This document shows, piece by piece, positions 21,977-33,347 of a stretch of 64,000 nucleotides of DNA. The stretch spans positions 744,001-808,000 of the forward strand of contig CAOLHI010000962.1 in assembly GCA_948474755.1 (NCBI GenBank). The letters are read 5' to 3'. How positions within the stretch are numbered: the first letter of the stretch is position 1; each line of letters begins with the position of its first letter. The translations under genes were made by a program, and so were the position numbers. Below the pieces are notes generated by a model. That model saw only the letters and a list, made by a program, of their open reading frames with translations. It did not search any database and had not been told where the DNA came from. The stretch comes from Ctenosaura bakeri (lineage: Eukaryota; Chordata; Lepidosauria; Squamata; Iguanidae).

Positions 21977-22215
21977 CTCTCCCTAAAAAAACAGGCCTAC
22001 AATATGTTGTGGCAAAGTGTAACGCTGAAATTTGGTGGCACACTATGAAACTTCTTCGAGTCAAACAGCAACAAGAGAGGAAAAATCCACAGAAGAATCT
22101 GGAAATGTCTTCAGCACAAGAAAATTCTGTCCTCTCCACTCCCCCCCCCAAAAAAAAGGCCTACAAGGTGTGGTGGCAAACCATGACATTGAAACTCGGT
22201 GGCAGCCGACACAAA
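21977..22215 (+). repeat. Imperfect tandem duplication, period about 165 bp
   Basis: The stretch from about 21979 (cccta7caggcctacaata.gttgtggcaaa) recurs from about 22141 (a7ggcctacaaggtgtggtggcaaa) and stays alignable through gaaactcggtggca. Further similarity (gaatctggaaatg and gattctggaaagg) suggests more than one unit. The unit matches no family I know. Confidence 0.5.
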
Positions 22216-23199
22216 GATTCTGGAAAGGAATTGGGACCCAAACTCACTGAGATCACCATCCCTTCTTTCACCATTTCTTACTAGTCAGAGGATCTGTATT
22301 TTCAATAGATGTCTGATGACACCCAGAACATTTTACATGCAAACACAGGAAGGAGCCGTTCTCTTTTTCTTCAAAAAGAAATTAGACCAACTTGACAGTT
22401 ATCTAAATTACCAGCCCCACTTTTCAATCTGATGGGGTTCTCCCCTCCCACCCAGATGTGGGTAATGATAATTGACTTGTTCTGACCGGGTGCTGGAGGA
22501 TTTTCAATGCAATAAAGATTAAAGGTTTGAGGACAATTAGCCTATTCTGAAAATGGCAGCAGGTGACAATGAAGTTTAAAGTAGAATCCATCATATTATA
22601 ATACAGAAGGAATAGACAGTTAATAAAGAGACATTGGGCAGGAGGCTAAGGAAAAAGCCATTGCAGGTGTGTGCAGCTTAACAGGGTGCTAATTGGATAG
22701 TAGGTAACATAAATAAGAATCGCAATGGGTGTATGCAGTCTGTTTAGCATGAAGAAATAGTTTAAATGGGCAGCTACACTCTGGACTTCACTGCTACTAC
22801 TTATCACTTGGCTTTATTCCTTTGAGCTCCTTAAAAATTCACTTCCAAATGAGAATATTTACGCTTAGACTATCAGGATAACTGGTTGCATGTGTTACAG
22901 AATTCTTTCCTATTGTATATTGATGAGTGATTCCCAAACCTTTGAAAACATGGTATTCCCAGAATGCTCCAAACTGTATGACCATTAGTTGTGCTGGTGA
23001 GAAAATTCTGGAAGTTGTAGTCTGTAAAACACTCTGGTGATTTCTGATAATGGCTTATATATTGTTCAAATAGAAATAATAGAATATCTGTATCTGAATA
23101 ACTGGCTATTTAATTTATACGTTTTTATCCAGTCTTTCAACCAAGCTGCTCAGGCAACTGTAAATATGTTTATCACCACCTAATCTTCACAATTTGTAG
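22216..23199. other. Unannotated DNA
   Basis: A fragment around 22965-23040 (aattctggaagttgtagtctg) resembles short foldback repeats common in squamates. Otherwise nothing is recognised. Confidence 0.45.
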
Positions 23200-23484
23200 T
23201 TATTGTTATCTGCCTTCAAGTCATTTCCGAGTTCTGGTGACCCTAAGGCCAACCTATCATGGGGTCTACTAGGGGTGAGAGTGTGTGACACACCCAAGTC
23301 CACCCAGTGGGTTTCCAAGGCTGAGTGAGAAAGCGAACTCTGCCCTCCAGGTTCATAGTCTTTATGATAGCCTCTCGGATGGAGATGATTGAGAAGATCA
23401 GGTGACCTCCATGACTGAGAGGGAATTTGAACCAGGGCCTCTCCTATGCTAGTCTGCCATTGTAACCAGTACACTGAGTACCAC
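23200..23484 (-). mobile_element. tRNA-derived SINE, minus strand
   Basis: The reverse-complement tail is at 23209 (tatctgccttcaagtcattt). The body follows (ccctaaggccaacctatcat, acacccaagtccacccagtg), and head-like sequence ends near gtaaccagtacactgagta. About 60 extra bp between body and head (about 23345-23405) are not seen in other copies. Confidence 0.75.
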
Positions 23485-25528
23485 AATCAAAACCTGTCCA
23501 CAGTCAACTACCAAGCTCCAAAGTCAATATCCTTGTAATATATATAAGAGTCTCTATTTTAAAAAAATCAGTGAGTCAGACACCGGCCTCTTGTTATTCA
23601 CCAGCACTCTAATGAATACATTTAATTTCAAGGGTGTGTTGAAACAGGGAACACAAAGGAAGACCTGTGGGCATCTCTCTGTCTATTTTTTAACTATGCA
23701 TTAATCAACAGATTGTGAGATAGGGGGAGAAGAAGAAACTCCTAGAAACACACAAACATTCAAGCACACACACAAATGCATATAGATTTCACTCAGCACC
23801 TCCTCTGGACCAATTAGAGGATAAAATCAATGGTTAAAATAAAATCAGCCATCAACAGGCAAGTTTGTTCATCAGATTATGAAAAGCACAATCTGTGGCA
23901 CTGCCCCTGTACAACTGGAGGACTCCAGGTGGAAGAAGGCAGGTTGGAAATTGTTGATGCAGTAGATACAGAAATGGATCCTGCTCCTTTCCCCTCCCTC
24001 CTTGTTTGGTGTTCAGTGTGACCTTTAGATATACATGTAAGTAATTTAAAAATCAAGAATTGTGAGCTGGCTCTGAACCCCAACATTAAGTGGCAGGTTG
24101 TCCCTACTAGCTTTGATGCCAAACTTAGCGCAGGTTGAGCTTGAGCTCAGGACTTCTGGGCTACAGAGGGCTATGACAATCACGTGTCCACACTAAGCTT
24201 AGCATCAGCTTCATCTTTGATGCAGTGCATCACAAATTTGCAACATGGCACTGCTTAGTTATTCCACTGCTCCTGCTTAGGTATACTTTGCAGAAATCTT
24301 AGCAGGTTACTTAATGATTTATAAGCTATTTACAGTGGAGCATGCCCTCCAACATTTTACAGATAAAAACCAGGACACATGGTCAAGCAACATCAGACTC
24401 TGGTCAAGATGGCAAAAGTTATTAATAGTGAAGGACATATGAGCTAGTAGAAGCTGCAGCAGTTTGTTGTTGCCCAAGTCTGCCAAGAAGGGCAAGATTC
24501 AGCATTCTCCACCCTGATGAATTAATTGAGTGCAGGCTATTTTTGCATTTCAATCTCAGTTTGTAGCAATTCAAGTACACCAAGGACATGTTGGATGGGG
24601 CAAAAGAAACGGGGACATTTTCAAAGGAGTTGAAAAAGCAAGGTGACAGATGATTAATCAGAACTGTCCTTGCCCAATCAGAACAGTTGGAGACTATGTG
24701 ACCTCACAGATAAATGTCCTGAGATGTTCCTTCTGGAAGAGTCACCAAGACCACAGCCAGTGATAAAACACTTTTCTAGGACTGAAGGGTTTGTTTGTAT
24801 GTTTGGGTTTTTTGTTATTTTGGTTGTTTTGGTCTTTCAGTTTATTGATTCAGTTAACTAATAACACTAAAGCTTGATGGCTGCTTCTGACTCTATACCT
24901 GCCCTCTGAGTCAATATGCACTGTGATTTTGAAGGGGCATTCATCCATGCAAACTTGAAAATAAACTCAAAAATGCATGCTCTGAGCCCAAATACAATGA
25001 AGGACATTTTCTTCTGATCTAATGAAGTAAACTCTTCAGAACCTTTTTGTTTCTAGCAATGGGGACATCTGTCAATTTCACAATGCAGTGAATTTTATTT
25101 TCTTGTTTCTTATTTTCTTGTTTTTTAAAAAATCTCAACTTCTTTCTGTCCTAAATCCACACTTTTCCCAATGTATTGTTCTTGAAAAACTGTAATGTCC
25201 CCCACTCCAGATTTATGGGAGATAGAGGCATAAAAACCGTCTTTAAGGCCTCAGACTACATACTTGAGATTTATTTTCCATAACTGTTACCAAAATAGCA
25301 ACATAGTAACAGCTTAGAATACTGTGGATGATCATCATCCTCCTCATCATCCAACTAAAGTAACTATGTGACTACCATGAACACAATGACAAAATAATAA
25401 ATGAAACATTATAAAATTGTTTAAAGTATAAAATGAATATATCCAGGAAGGAGAAAAATATAAGAATATATGAAGTCAATGAGAGCCAGAGTGTGACAAA
25501 CCTGATGGGAGGGGGTCTTGACAACAGA
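23485..25528. other. Unannotated DNA
   Basis: No supported gene or repeat. A CA-rich stretch lies near 23748-23778. Confidence 0.5.
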
Positions 25529-25824
25529 GGTCTTTTCCGCAGCTTACCTTTTTTCAGTGCTGGGTTGCGGGGATTGCACGAGCAGTCTCCAACAAAAGGT
25601 TATCGCGTCCCCGCTGCTTCAGCTCCGCACAAGCTGCCTGCTCCTGAGCAGGTAGTGCAAGAGCCCCGCCTCTTCCTTCCATAGCACAGCCTGAAAGTGC
25701 ACAAGCGGCTCCTGCCCTACCCTGGAGCGTCACGCGATTGTGAGTGCATTGTGCAGATCACTCCTCTCAATCGTGCAACGCTCCAGGTGCCCTTTCGCTT
25801 GGCAAATGCCATGTGAAAAGGGCC
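25529..25824 (+). mobile_element. MITE family A, copy b (internally deleted)
   Basis: Ends are ggtcttttccgca and tgtgaaaagggcc, with an exact target duplication AGA at 25526-25528 and 25825-25827. The 3' hairpin is kept: arms 25719-25744 and 25764-25789, 19-nt loop tgcattgtgcagatcactc. The central segment that holds the donor-like motif in copies c to e is missing. Confidence 0.83.
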
Positions 25825-26562
25825 AGAGACTCCTTGGCAACTGAGAGTGTTTAAGCTGATTGGCTGGTGAAATGGAACCTTGGATAGCCCAGGGGAGGGT
25901 CTGGTGGAAAGAGGAAAATAATGGATTTTAACTGTCTGGTGTGTGTTTGAAGAGGAGTGTGATTTGTGGTGTGTTTGGAGAGGTTGGAGATTTGAAGAGC
26001 TCTGTGGGAGAGAGAACTGAGAAATTGGGTGTACAAGAGATAGTGAACGAATTGAAAGAGAGAGAGAGAGAGAATAATGGTATGCTGTTTGTAAACATTG
26101 AGATACAAAACAAATTTAAGTAACAGTGTTTCAATAAATGTTTGAAGTTCTGTGTTCCTGATAACAGTCTCCCACAGTCTTATTCTGAATTCTGGGATAT
26201 ACACACTACCAAAAATATCATCTTGACCTTAGTGCCAACAGTACCACAGTCTTGGAAAATATAAATCACTGCGGATCCTTACATCTGGGAGAAGGGCAGA
26301 TTTAGGGAAAGCAGTAAAGGGGGAGAGTCCTGAAAGGAAGAAGCCAAGGGGGGGACAAGAGGGAGGAAGGGACTGCGTTCCCAGAAGGGGAGAACTTAGG
26401 CAGACCCGTTTGCCCTGGCCCTGGCTTGATTCAGAGATCTCCCTGGCTGTTCAGTTCTGATCCCAAAGAGGTGTCAGGCTGGGCAGGCCTTGAGTGTGAG
26501 GCTTGGGTGCATTTTTCGCACTCAGCACTGATGGGTGGTGATTTTCCGTCTGCTCGTTTTAC
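25825..26562. other. Unannotated DNA
   Basis: Contains a GA run at 26056-26073. A 117-codon minus-strand open stretch (25851-26204) is low-complexity and unsupported. Confidence 0.5.
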
Positions 26563-26611
26563 ACAGAGTGATGTAGTGGTTTGAGCATTGGACTATAACC
26601 CTTGAGACCAG

Positions 26612-27803
26612 GGCCCTGTCCACACAACAGTGGTGTCCCAGCATGGGGATGCGAGAGGAGTGGGACTGTGGAAAGGTCCTGTCCTTCTTGCATCACCAGC
26701 CAGCGCAATCGCAGGATAAATCATTGACAGAGTTTCTCTGTCAATGACCTGCAAACATGCAATGCTCCCGTAATCTGCCATGCAAAAGGGCCAGCAGGTG
26801 ATGGGGGTACTTCTTGCCCCAGCGCAGTGTTACCCTGATTTCTGGGATCTCTTGGGGGACAGCTCAATGTGCTCCACGTGATGGGGAATGGAAACTAGTC
26901 AGAGCATGAGCAATAGCAATGCGAGAGGCAGGGTAACAGGGTCTTTTTACCCAGTTTTTATGGGGTCAGGCCAAGCCAAAAACCAAACAAGAACGTCCAA
27001 TAAATGATTTTATTGAATGCAAGTCTCACGCACCAAGGCAATCATGCACACACACACCCAAGAGCTATTAAGAAACAAAAGAGAAGAAATTGGATAGGGG
27101 AGTATTGGAGGGGTATAGTTGGAGTAAAACTGCACCTTTTCCTGAAGTCCTGGGTCCGGGAAGGCAGTGGAGAAGTGGGGCTCAGCGCAGAGAGGGCTGA
27201 AAGAGATCACTCAATGGATGGAGCAATGGCCTGCTGGGGTGACCGGCAGTGATCCAAACAACCACTCAAAAACTGGGACTATTTGTAGGGGAAAAGTACC
27301 TGGAGGACTAATCCTTTCCTGGGGAGAACAATGGGTGTTGAAGTGGTAACAAAGTTCCACCATGGTAATTTCCTTTGTGTGATGGGATTGCAAGGTGTTG
27401 CCAAAGTCTCAGGATCTTCAGCTGTGTTAGTTTGTGATGTGACTTCATGTAAATAGTCCTCACCTGATGGAATATCTGCTCAACTTGGGGCAAACACGCT
27501 AATCCCCTCAAGTCGGCATCTCGGGGGTGAGGACCCTTTGTTTATTGTGGGTTTGCACAGCCTGAGGTCTCCTGGGGCTACATGACTGGGGATTTTACTG
27601 GCCTGACCTGGTTTTCGATCTTTGACCATTGCTGCCTACATGCCCGTCCAGGTGGCGTCTCAGGCACATTGAATCATATTTTAATATCGAAATTCTAGAC
27701 CCCAGGATAGGGTTTTTCCAGTGGAGTAACAGCAGCATGGGAAAGAGCCTGGCTGCACTGTGGAAGGAAGGGCGTGTCCTTCAGGTAACCTGCAGAAATG
27801 CCC
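26612..27803 (+). mobile_element. MITE family C, copy h, split by an LTR
   Basis: Left end ggccctgtccacac, right end tgcagaaatgccc, with an exact target duplication CAG at 26609-26611 and 27804-27806. Without the LTR the element is about 284 bp, with its right part shortened compared with copy j. A perfect 12-bp stem with a TTT loop lies at 26721-26747. Confidence 0.82.
26828..27731 (-). mobile_element. Solo LTR, 904 bp
   Basis: Bounded by TGTTAC and GTAACA, a perfect 6-bp inverted repeat, and by an exact 4-bp target duplication GCAG at 26824-26827 and 27732-27735. The only clear AATAAA near an LTR end reads on the minus strand (tttatt near 27010), which sets the orientation. It shares the stretch gcgagaggcagggtaac (near 26919) with the LTR at 49648-50616 (acgagaggcagggtaact), so the two belong to one family with considerable divergence. 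Confidence 0.88.
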
Positions 27804-27949
27804 CAGGATTAGATTTCCTGATCAGCCATGGAGACCCACAGTGACTTTGGGCATGTCACACACTCTCAGCCCCAGAAAATCCTGCTATAGGTTTGTCTTA
27901 GGGTCATCATAATTCAGAAACAACTAGAAGGCACACAACAACAACAACA

Positions 27950-28321
27950 TAAAGTTAATGCAAAAAAAATGGCTATAGACAAGGATACCTCTAACTGGTA
28001 ATTCCTCAGAGGGCCAAACTACACATGAGTATTGATGTCCCTGATCCCTGGTTCCTGAACATTTCATGAGGGCTCAGCCTAGCCTGGGGAGGATTTCAAG
28101 CCCCTTGCTCCTTTGTTCCAGGGGCATGGGGCAAGGGGAATCAAATCACCACATTTCTATGAAGGTTTGAGGGGGGTTTTTTATGTTGTTGAGTAATGTG
28201 CATTTTTTTAAAAAAAATGAGAGTCTGAAGGGTGGGGAGTCTCTAGGGAGGTTTTTGAGGGTCAAAAACAGGCCCTTGGGAGTCACATCTTGCCAAATGT
28301 TATACATCTGGCCTAGACCAG
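27950..28321. other. Unannotated DNA
   Basis: Nothing recognised. Confidence 0.5.
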
Positions 28322-28448
28322 CCCTTGCCAACCTGGTGCCCTTAGACTACAACTCCCATAATCCCTCAGCTAATGTAGCTGACTATAGGATTACCAGGAT
28401 TTGTAGTCCAAGAGATCTGGAGGACACTGTGTTGGGAAGGCTGACCTG
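28322..28448. repeat. Foldback repeat fragment
   Basis: gccaacctggtgcccttaga and tacaactcccataatccctc on the left are roughly complementary to gatttgtagtccaagagatc and tgttgggaaggctg on the right. This makes a small palindromic non-autonomous element typical of squamate and other amniote genomes. Confidence 0.55.
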
Positions 28449-29409
28449 TACCTATAATTGGATCTGGCCATAGATCTGTGCCACTTACACATCAACTAGC
28501 TTAAAAATGATGAACTGTTTAAAATGAATGAAACAACCTCTGTGAGTCCTCTGTAGGGCAGCCATTCCACAGACACACAGCCTCAGTCAACAATTCTACC
28601 ATTCTGCCTTTCTCCTGGTGAGGCCTTTCATGTGGCGATTGAAAAGTAATGCGGAGCACACTGTACAAAAAGCTTATTATTATAAAACACATTCAATAAA
28701 AGCCTAGCAGCTAATGGCAACATAAAAAGGGATTAGGCTAAATATTAAGCACTGAAGAAAGTACCTATTTAAGTCCTTCAGGGTATTTTGCATATAAAAT
28801 CTCCCATTCAATATTTGTTTTGGCTGCAGTTTGGAGCACACAAGACGGCAGTTTCTCCATCCTATTACTGTATTTCTAATTTCAAGAGAAATCCTGTTTG
28901 CAGGGCTTGACTTCAAGGGCATCATAAGCTGTAAACTGAAAGAACAATATTTTTATATACCTGTGGGGCCTATAATTAAAGGAATGCTTAATCCCAGAAT
29001 TAAGATGGCTAGAGATAGAAAATAAATAATCATGCAGCTGATTCTCTTCAACCTGTCCACTGAACACAGTTCTCAGAGGATCCCTTCTCATTCTTGCTCT
29101 TTCTTCAAACTGCCATCATGACCAAGCCACCATCATAGCCACAATAATGAAACAGCCCTTAAGACATTACACCAGTCTAGAAGTTAACAGGAGACATTTT
29201 GAAAGCTCCACAATACAGAAGCTTCTCACCAAAATTAATTAAATAAGTGCAAGAATGAGAAACTGGCTTTCACTGGAATGAGTAAATGACTCAGGGAGCT
29301 TTTGGGCTTTGTTTTTATATGCAATTTTCTGCATTTCTTTCATCCCTCTCTCCAATCCAGTTCCTATGCTCCAACTTGGAAACTTTTGTAACTTGAAACA
29401 AAGCTTGGA
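28449..29409. other. Unannotated AT-rich DNA
   Basis: At 28621-28660 aggcctttcatgtggcgatt resembles a MITE end. Otherwise nothing is supported. Confidence 0.45.
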
Positions 29410-29512
29410 AAAGATACTTTTTGGACTACAAAGATTACTTTTGGCCATAGAACTGGTGGATACTGGGAGTCATGGTCCACAAAAGTAACTTTTTCAAGCT
29501 TTTCCTGGAAGA
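29410..29512. repeat. Small foldback element
   Basis: Left arm aagatactttttggactaca and right arm tggtccacaaaagtaacttt are complementary over most of their length. The centre resembles a decayed hairpin. Confidence 0.5.
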
Positions 29513-31045
29513 TGCCATATTTAGAGGCACCAAGCAGCATTTACAGGGAAGTGGCACTCTTTTCGCAGGTTATATTCCTTTTCTGAGTAATTTCAACCAT
29601 GTCCAGTAAGAGAATATAGGCACAGAGAACCACACTCCTTGGTAAGAGCTCTTGAAATTATTCTCCTGGTAGGGCTTCTAACATTTCTCCTTACATGTTG
29701 CAGCCTGGGATGTAGATGAAAATGGTACCCTTCCAATTTCTATATAGAGAAGCCAGATGGTCAGGCAGTTAGTTGAATCTTACTGGCAGTTGAAATGTAA
29801 TGACTACAGGACTATATTGTTCATAGTGCTCATGTACAAGGGGCAGGAAGCCACATTGTGCATAGACAGGCCTGTTCTCCAGCACTGTAATTCCACAATC
29901 TACATTATCATCTTTAGCCTATGGCTGCTGTCTCACTTTGCCTCATGATAGGGTCAGCCTTGCTTCCTGGCTATAGTTTTATCTTCCAGAAGAACATTAC
30001 TCCATAGCCATTCCAAATCATTCCTACAAGATTTATGTAGAAGAACTTCCCACTGAATTGTGTCCTTAAACTTTTAGATGATTAATCTAACAATTAAATC
30101 GATTACATCTTAAAGTCCTAAGAACACTTCCGAATTTTGTTTTTGAGAATCGCCCAGTGAAGACAGTTGTCTTTAACCCAAAATGCAGAACAAATATATT
30201 TGCTTGGTAGAGGAATGAAATAGGAAGAATATGGGATAATGAGTTCTTTTTGCTTTTGGCTTCCGAGTTTGCAGTTTTGTATGCTTCTTTAAAATTGGTG
30301 ATATAGAACCCCAGGGCTTAGGTTCTTTATACAACCATCCCTGCCTATCCTGAATGTGGAAATGAAAATGTTTTGTTATTGTGTTTTAAGCCCCACAGCA
30401 CTAAAACTTCTCAGTCCACAAGTAAGGTTTTAAATAAACGTGACATTATTGTTTTCTTAAATGGGTATGCTGTGAGAACAAGAAACGGTCCTTCAGTAGA
30501 ATTAACATGGAAAGAGCCTGTGTTAACACAGTATATTACATTTTAAAACACAAAATTAAGGGCATTGCTGTCTAGTTTTTTATCATTAGCAGCCCAATAG
30601 GCTATTTATTTTGGGAAAGAGTGATTGAATACTAGCTGCCAGGTAATAAGGTTTTTCCTAGTCTGTTATAGGAATTAAATTATTAGCAATCAGTGGGCTT
30701 CTAAGATAGCCATGTATTATCTTCTTAGCACACAAGCTGTCCTTTAAATCAAGATGTATCTTTTAATCAGAAGTATCTCCTATTTATAAAGACTTCTCAG
30801 CTGGCATAATACTAGGCTTGTTTTAGAACAGAGAAAAAAGACATTTTGAGTGGAGAATTTAAAAGCATCCAGAAATTAAAGATTGGCAGTAATTTGCTGC
30901 TGACTGTGGGACTTCCTGCGAAGGGAATTTAGGCTGGCTCCATTACTTTTGAGCTTCTGGTAGACAGCTAAGACTGTGTTGCTTTGTATGCCCTTCAGTC
31001 CTTAAAACCATAGGTCATATTCTGGCTTTTTTTTTTTTTAAAGAA
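29513..31045. other. Unannotated AT-rich DNA
   Basis: 1.5 kb with no interspersed repeat or open frame of note. Complex sequence, possibly containing non-coding conserved elements, which cannot be judged here. Confidence 0.4.
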
Positions 31046-31130
31046 ATCTGTATTTCATGTTTTAAATGTTTTATCTTTTGTACTTTGCCTCAGGGGCCCT
31101 GGTGGGCTGAAAAGCAATAGATAAATGCTA

Positions 31131-31169
<39 letters not shown>

Positions 31170-31170
31170 A
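31046..31170 (+). mobile_element. LINE 3' tail with AAAT microsatellite
   Basis: T-rich 3' UTR-like sequence, then ggtgggctgaaaagcaatag, then an (AAAT)n run at 31131-31170. The tail of a CR1/L2-type LINE has expanded into a microsatellite. Confidence 0.5.
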
Positions 31171-31284
31171 ATTTTAAAAAGGCAGACAGGCCAAGTAAAT
31201 ATGATTATTATTATGATATTTATCTATTCCACCTTTTCCTCAGTTTGAGACTCAAGGTGGCTTACAACAGTTAAAAAAGACATA

Positions 31285-31690
31285 GGTCCTTTCCACATGA
31301 TGATGGTGTCCCAGCATGGGGATGCAAGAGGGGTGGGATCACAACAATGCTTCTGCATGATGTTGTTGTGGTCCCGCCCTTCCCGTGTCAGCAGCCAGGA
31401 TAATTGTGGGCTATATCATTGATGGAGAAACTCCATTGATGACCCCTGATCATGCAAGCCTTCTGTTGTAGAAGGGCTGGAAGTGCAATCTATGTGCTTC
31501 CTCCCCTACTGCAACATGGGAAGAAGGTCGGCTCCAATTCAGAAGGACAGAGTGTGTCCCTCATGCTCCCTTCCACAAGCAGCCGGTCGCATGTGGAGAG
31601 GAGCATTGGGAATACGCTTCCATCCCAACAGACGCGCTGCAGGGATTGTGACGAGACAGCGTAGGAGAGCATCATTGTGAGGAAAAGGCA
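31285..31690 (+). mobile_element. MITE family C, copy i
   Basis: Ends are ggtcctttccacatga and ggaaaaggca, with an exact target duplication ATA at 31282-31284 and 31691-31693. The stem at 31416-31442 (12-bp arms, AAA loop) occupies the place of the copy h stem but has different paired bases. Confidence 0.8.
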
Positions 31691-31801
31691 ATAGTTACAA
31701 ATTCACAGCATATAAAAGTTAAAAAAAATAAATAAAACAAATTAAAATAAGTTGAAAACAGGAACAATTAAACAAGTAAATAATCCATCGTCTTATATCG
31801 A

Positions 31802-33094
31802 GTGATCGAGAGGGCTGTTGCCCTTCAGCTCCAAGCTGTCTTGGATGAAACAGATTATCTAGATCCATTTCAAACTGGCTTCAGGGCAGGATATGGAGTT
31901 GAGACTGCCATGGTCGCCTTAGTGGATGATCTACGCCTAGGTATCGACAGGGGAAGTGTGACCCTGCTGGTACTCCTGGACCTCTCAGCGGCTTTCGATA
32001 CCATAGACCACGGTATCCTTCTGGAACGCCTGAGAGGGCTGGGGATCGGAGGCACTGCACTTAAGTGGTTCCGGTCCTATCTCTCAGGTAGATACCAGAT
32101 GGTGATGCTTGGGGACAGCTGCTCCTCGAAAAAGGAGCTTAAATCTGGCATCCCTCAGGGCGCCGTCCTGTCCCCAATGCTATTTAACATCTACATGAAA
32201 CCGCTGGGAGAGATCATCAGGAGGCATGGAGCAAGGTGCTATCAATATGCTGATGACACCCAGATATATCTCTCCATGCCTCGGATAACAGCATCAACTA
32301 AGGATGGCATCTCACCTCTAAATGAATGCCTTGAGGCAGTAATGGACTGGATGAGGAAAAACAGACTGAAGCTGAATCCAGATAAGACGGAGGTACTTGC
32401 TGTTAGGGGCCCCAGCCCAGGTATAGAGGTTTGTCAACCAGTTCTAGACGGGGTCACACTTCCCCTGAAAGACTGTGTCCGCAGCTTGGGAGTGCTCCTG
32501 GACTCGCCGCTTCAGATGACAGCTCAAATTGATGCGGCAGCCAGGAGTGCCTGCTATCAGCTTCGGCTGATACGCCAGCTGCGCCCCTTCCTGGACTTGG
32601 AACACCTAAAAACAGTGGTACATGCGCTGGTAACTTCACGGCTTGACTTCTGTAATGCGCTCTACATAGGGCTACCCATGTGCTTAGTCCGGAAACTTCA
32701 ATTAATTCAGAATATGGCAGCCAGGTTGGTCACCGGAACATCTAAAAGTGACCACATAACACCAATTCTGAAGTCGTTACACTGGCTGCCTATTCGTTTC
32801 CGGGCACAGTACAAAGTGTTGGTTTTTACCTTTAAAGCCCTTCATGGTTTGGGGCCAGCCTACCTGCGGGATCGCCTTCTCCCATACAATCCGCCCCGCA
32901 CACTAAGGTCCTCTGGGAGGAATTTACTGCAGCCAATCAGAACTAGGTTGGCTGCGGTTACCCAGAGGACCTTTTCTTCTGTCGCTCCCAAGTTATGGAA
33001 TGGCCTGCCGGAGGAGACCCGGCACATTACCAGTCTTGACTGCTTTAAAAAAGCAGTCAAGACCGTTCTCTTCCGACAGGCCTTCCCAGATTAG
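31802..33094 (+). CDS. L2-type reverse transcriptase, N-terminally truncated
   Basis: 430 codons without a stop. The first codon is GTG inside the original frame, so it is not a real start; the endonuclease and the RT N-terminus are gone. RT motif A is LVLLDLSAAFDTIDH (catalytic D at residue 60), motif B is SGIPQGAVLSP (from residue 115), and motif C is YADD at residues 149-152. The connection region follows (RLVTGTSKSDHITPILKSLH), then the typical C-terminus ending KTVLFRQAFPD. Known role of the family: target-primed reverse transcription of LINE RNA. The intact frame suggests a fairly recent insertion, but the copy has no promoter or 5' half and cannot be autonomous. Confidence 0.9.
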   Translation: MIERAVALQLQAVLDETDYLDPFQTGFRAGYGVETAMVALVDDLRLGIDRGSVTLLVLLDLSAAFDTIDHGILLERLRGLGIGGTALKWFRSYLSGRYQMVMLGDSCSSKKELKSGIPQGAVLSPMLFNIYMKPLGEIIRRHGARCYQYADDTQIYLSMPRITASTKDGISPLNECLEAVMDWMRKNRLKLNPDKTEVLAVRGPSPGIEVCQPVLDGVTLPLKDCVRSLGVLLDSPLQMTAQIDAAARSACYQLRLIRQLRPFLDLEHLKTVVHALVTSRLDFCNALYIGLPMCLVRKLQLIQNMAARLVTGTSKSDHITPILKSLHWLPIRFRAQYKVLVFTFKALHGLGPAYLRDRLLPYNPPRTLRSSGRNLLQPIRTRLAAVTQRTFSSVAPKLWNGLPEETRHITSLDCFKKAVKTVLFRQAFPD

Positions 33095-33284
33095 TGTTCC
33101 ACCGCCTCTCATCATTGTCTTCTGTGTTAATCTTGTTTTTAATTTGTTTTAATTAACTAATATGTTTTAGGGGGATAGAAGGGTTGGAGGGTGGGGAGGA
33201 TAGGGTGCGTTTTAATGTTTTAATATTTTTATATATTTTTGTAATGCCGCCTCGATCCATTGGGAGAGGCGGGATAGAAATAAA

Positions 33285-33286
<2 letters not shown>

Positions 33287-33344
<58 letters not shown>
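33287..33344 (+). repeat. ATT microsatellite at L2 tail
   Basis: About 58 bp of (ATT)n starts directly at the L2 3' end, which shows that the LINE tail seeded the microsatellite. Confidence 0.93.

Positions 33345-33347
<3 letters not shown>

Larger units (their letters stand above)
26563..27949 (+). mobile_element. tRNA-derived SINE split by nested insertions
   Basis: The tRNA-like head (gatgtagtggtttgagcatt, ggactataacc, gagacca) occupies 26563-26611. The body and tail resume at 27804 (caggattagatttcctgatc, agccatggagacccacag) and end with aaggcacacaacaacaac. Between them sits a family C MITE, itself split by a solo LTR. The order of events is therefore SINE first, MITE second, retrovirus third. 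Confidence 0.88.
31801..33344 (+). mobile_element. L2-type LINE, 5'-truncated
   Basis: A 1.54-kb 3' portion: uninterrupted RT coding capacity, a short 3' UTR with the conserved end gccgcctcgatccattggga and gaggcgggatagaaataaa, and an (ATT)n tail. The 5' end breaks off abruptly in the RT domain, as in incomplete target-primed reverse transcription. It landed inside an older repeat. L2 clade is the best fit from the protein motifs; a close relative in the CR1/L2 group cannot be excluded. Confidence 0.9.
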
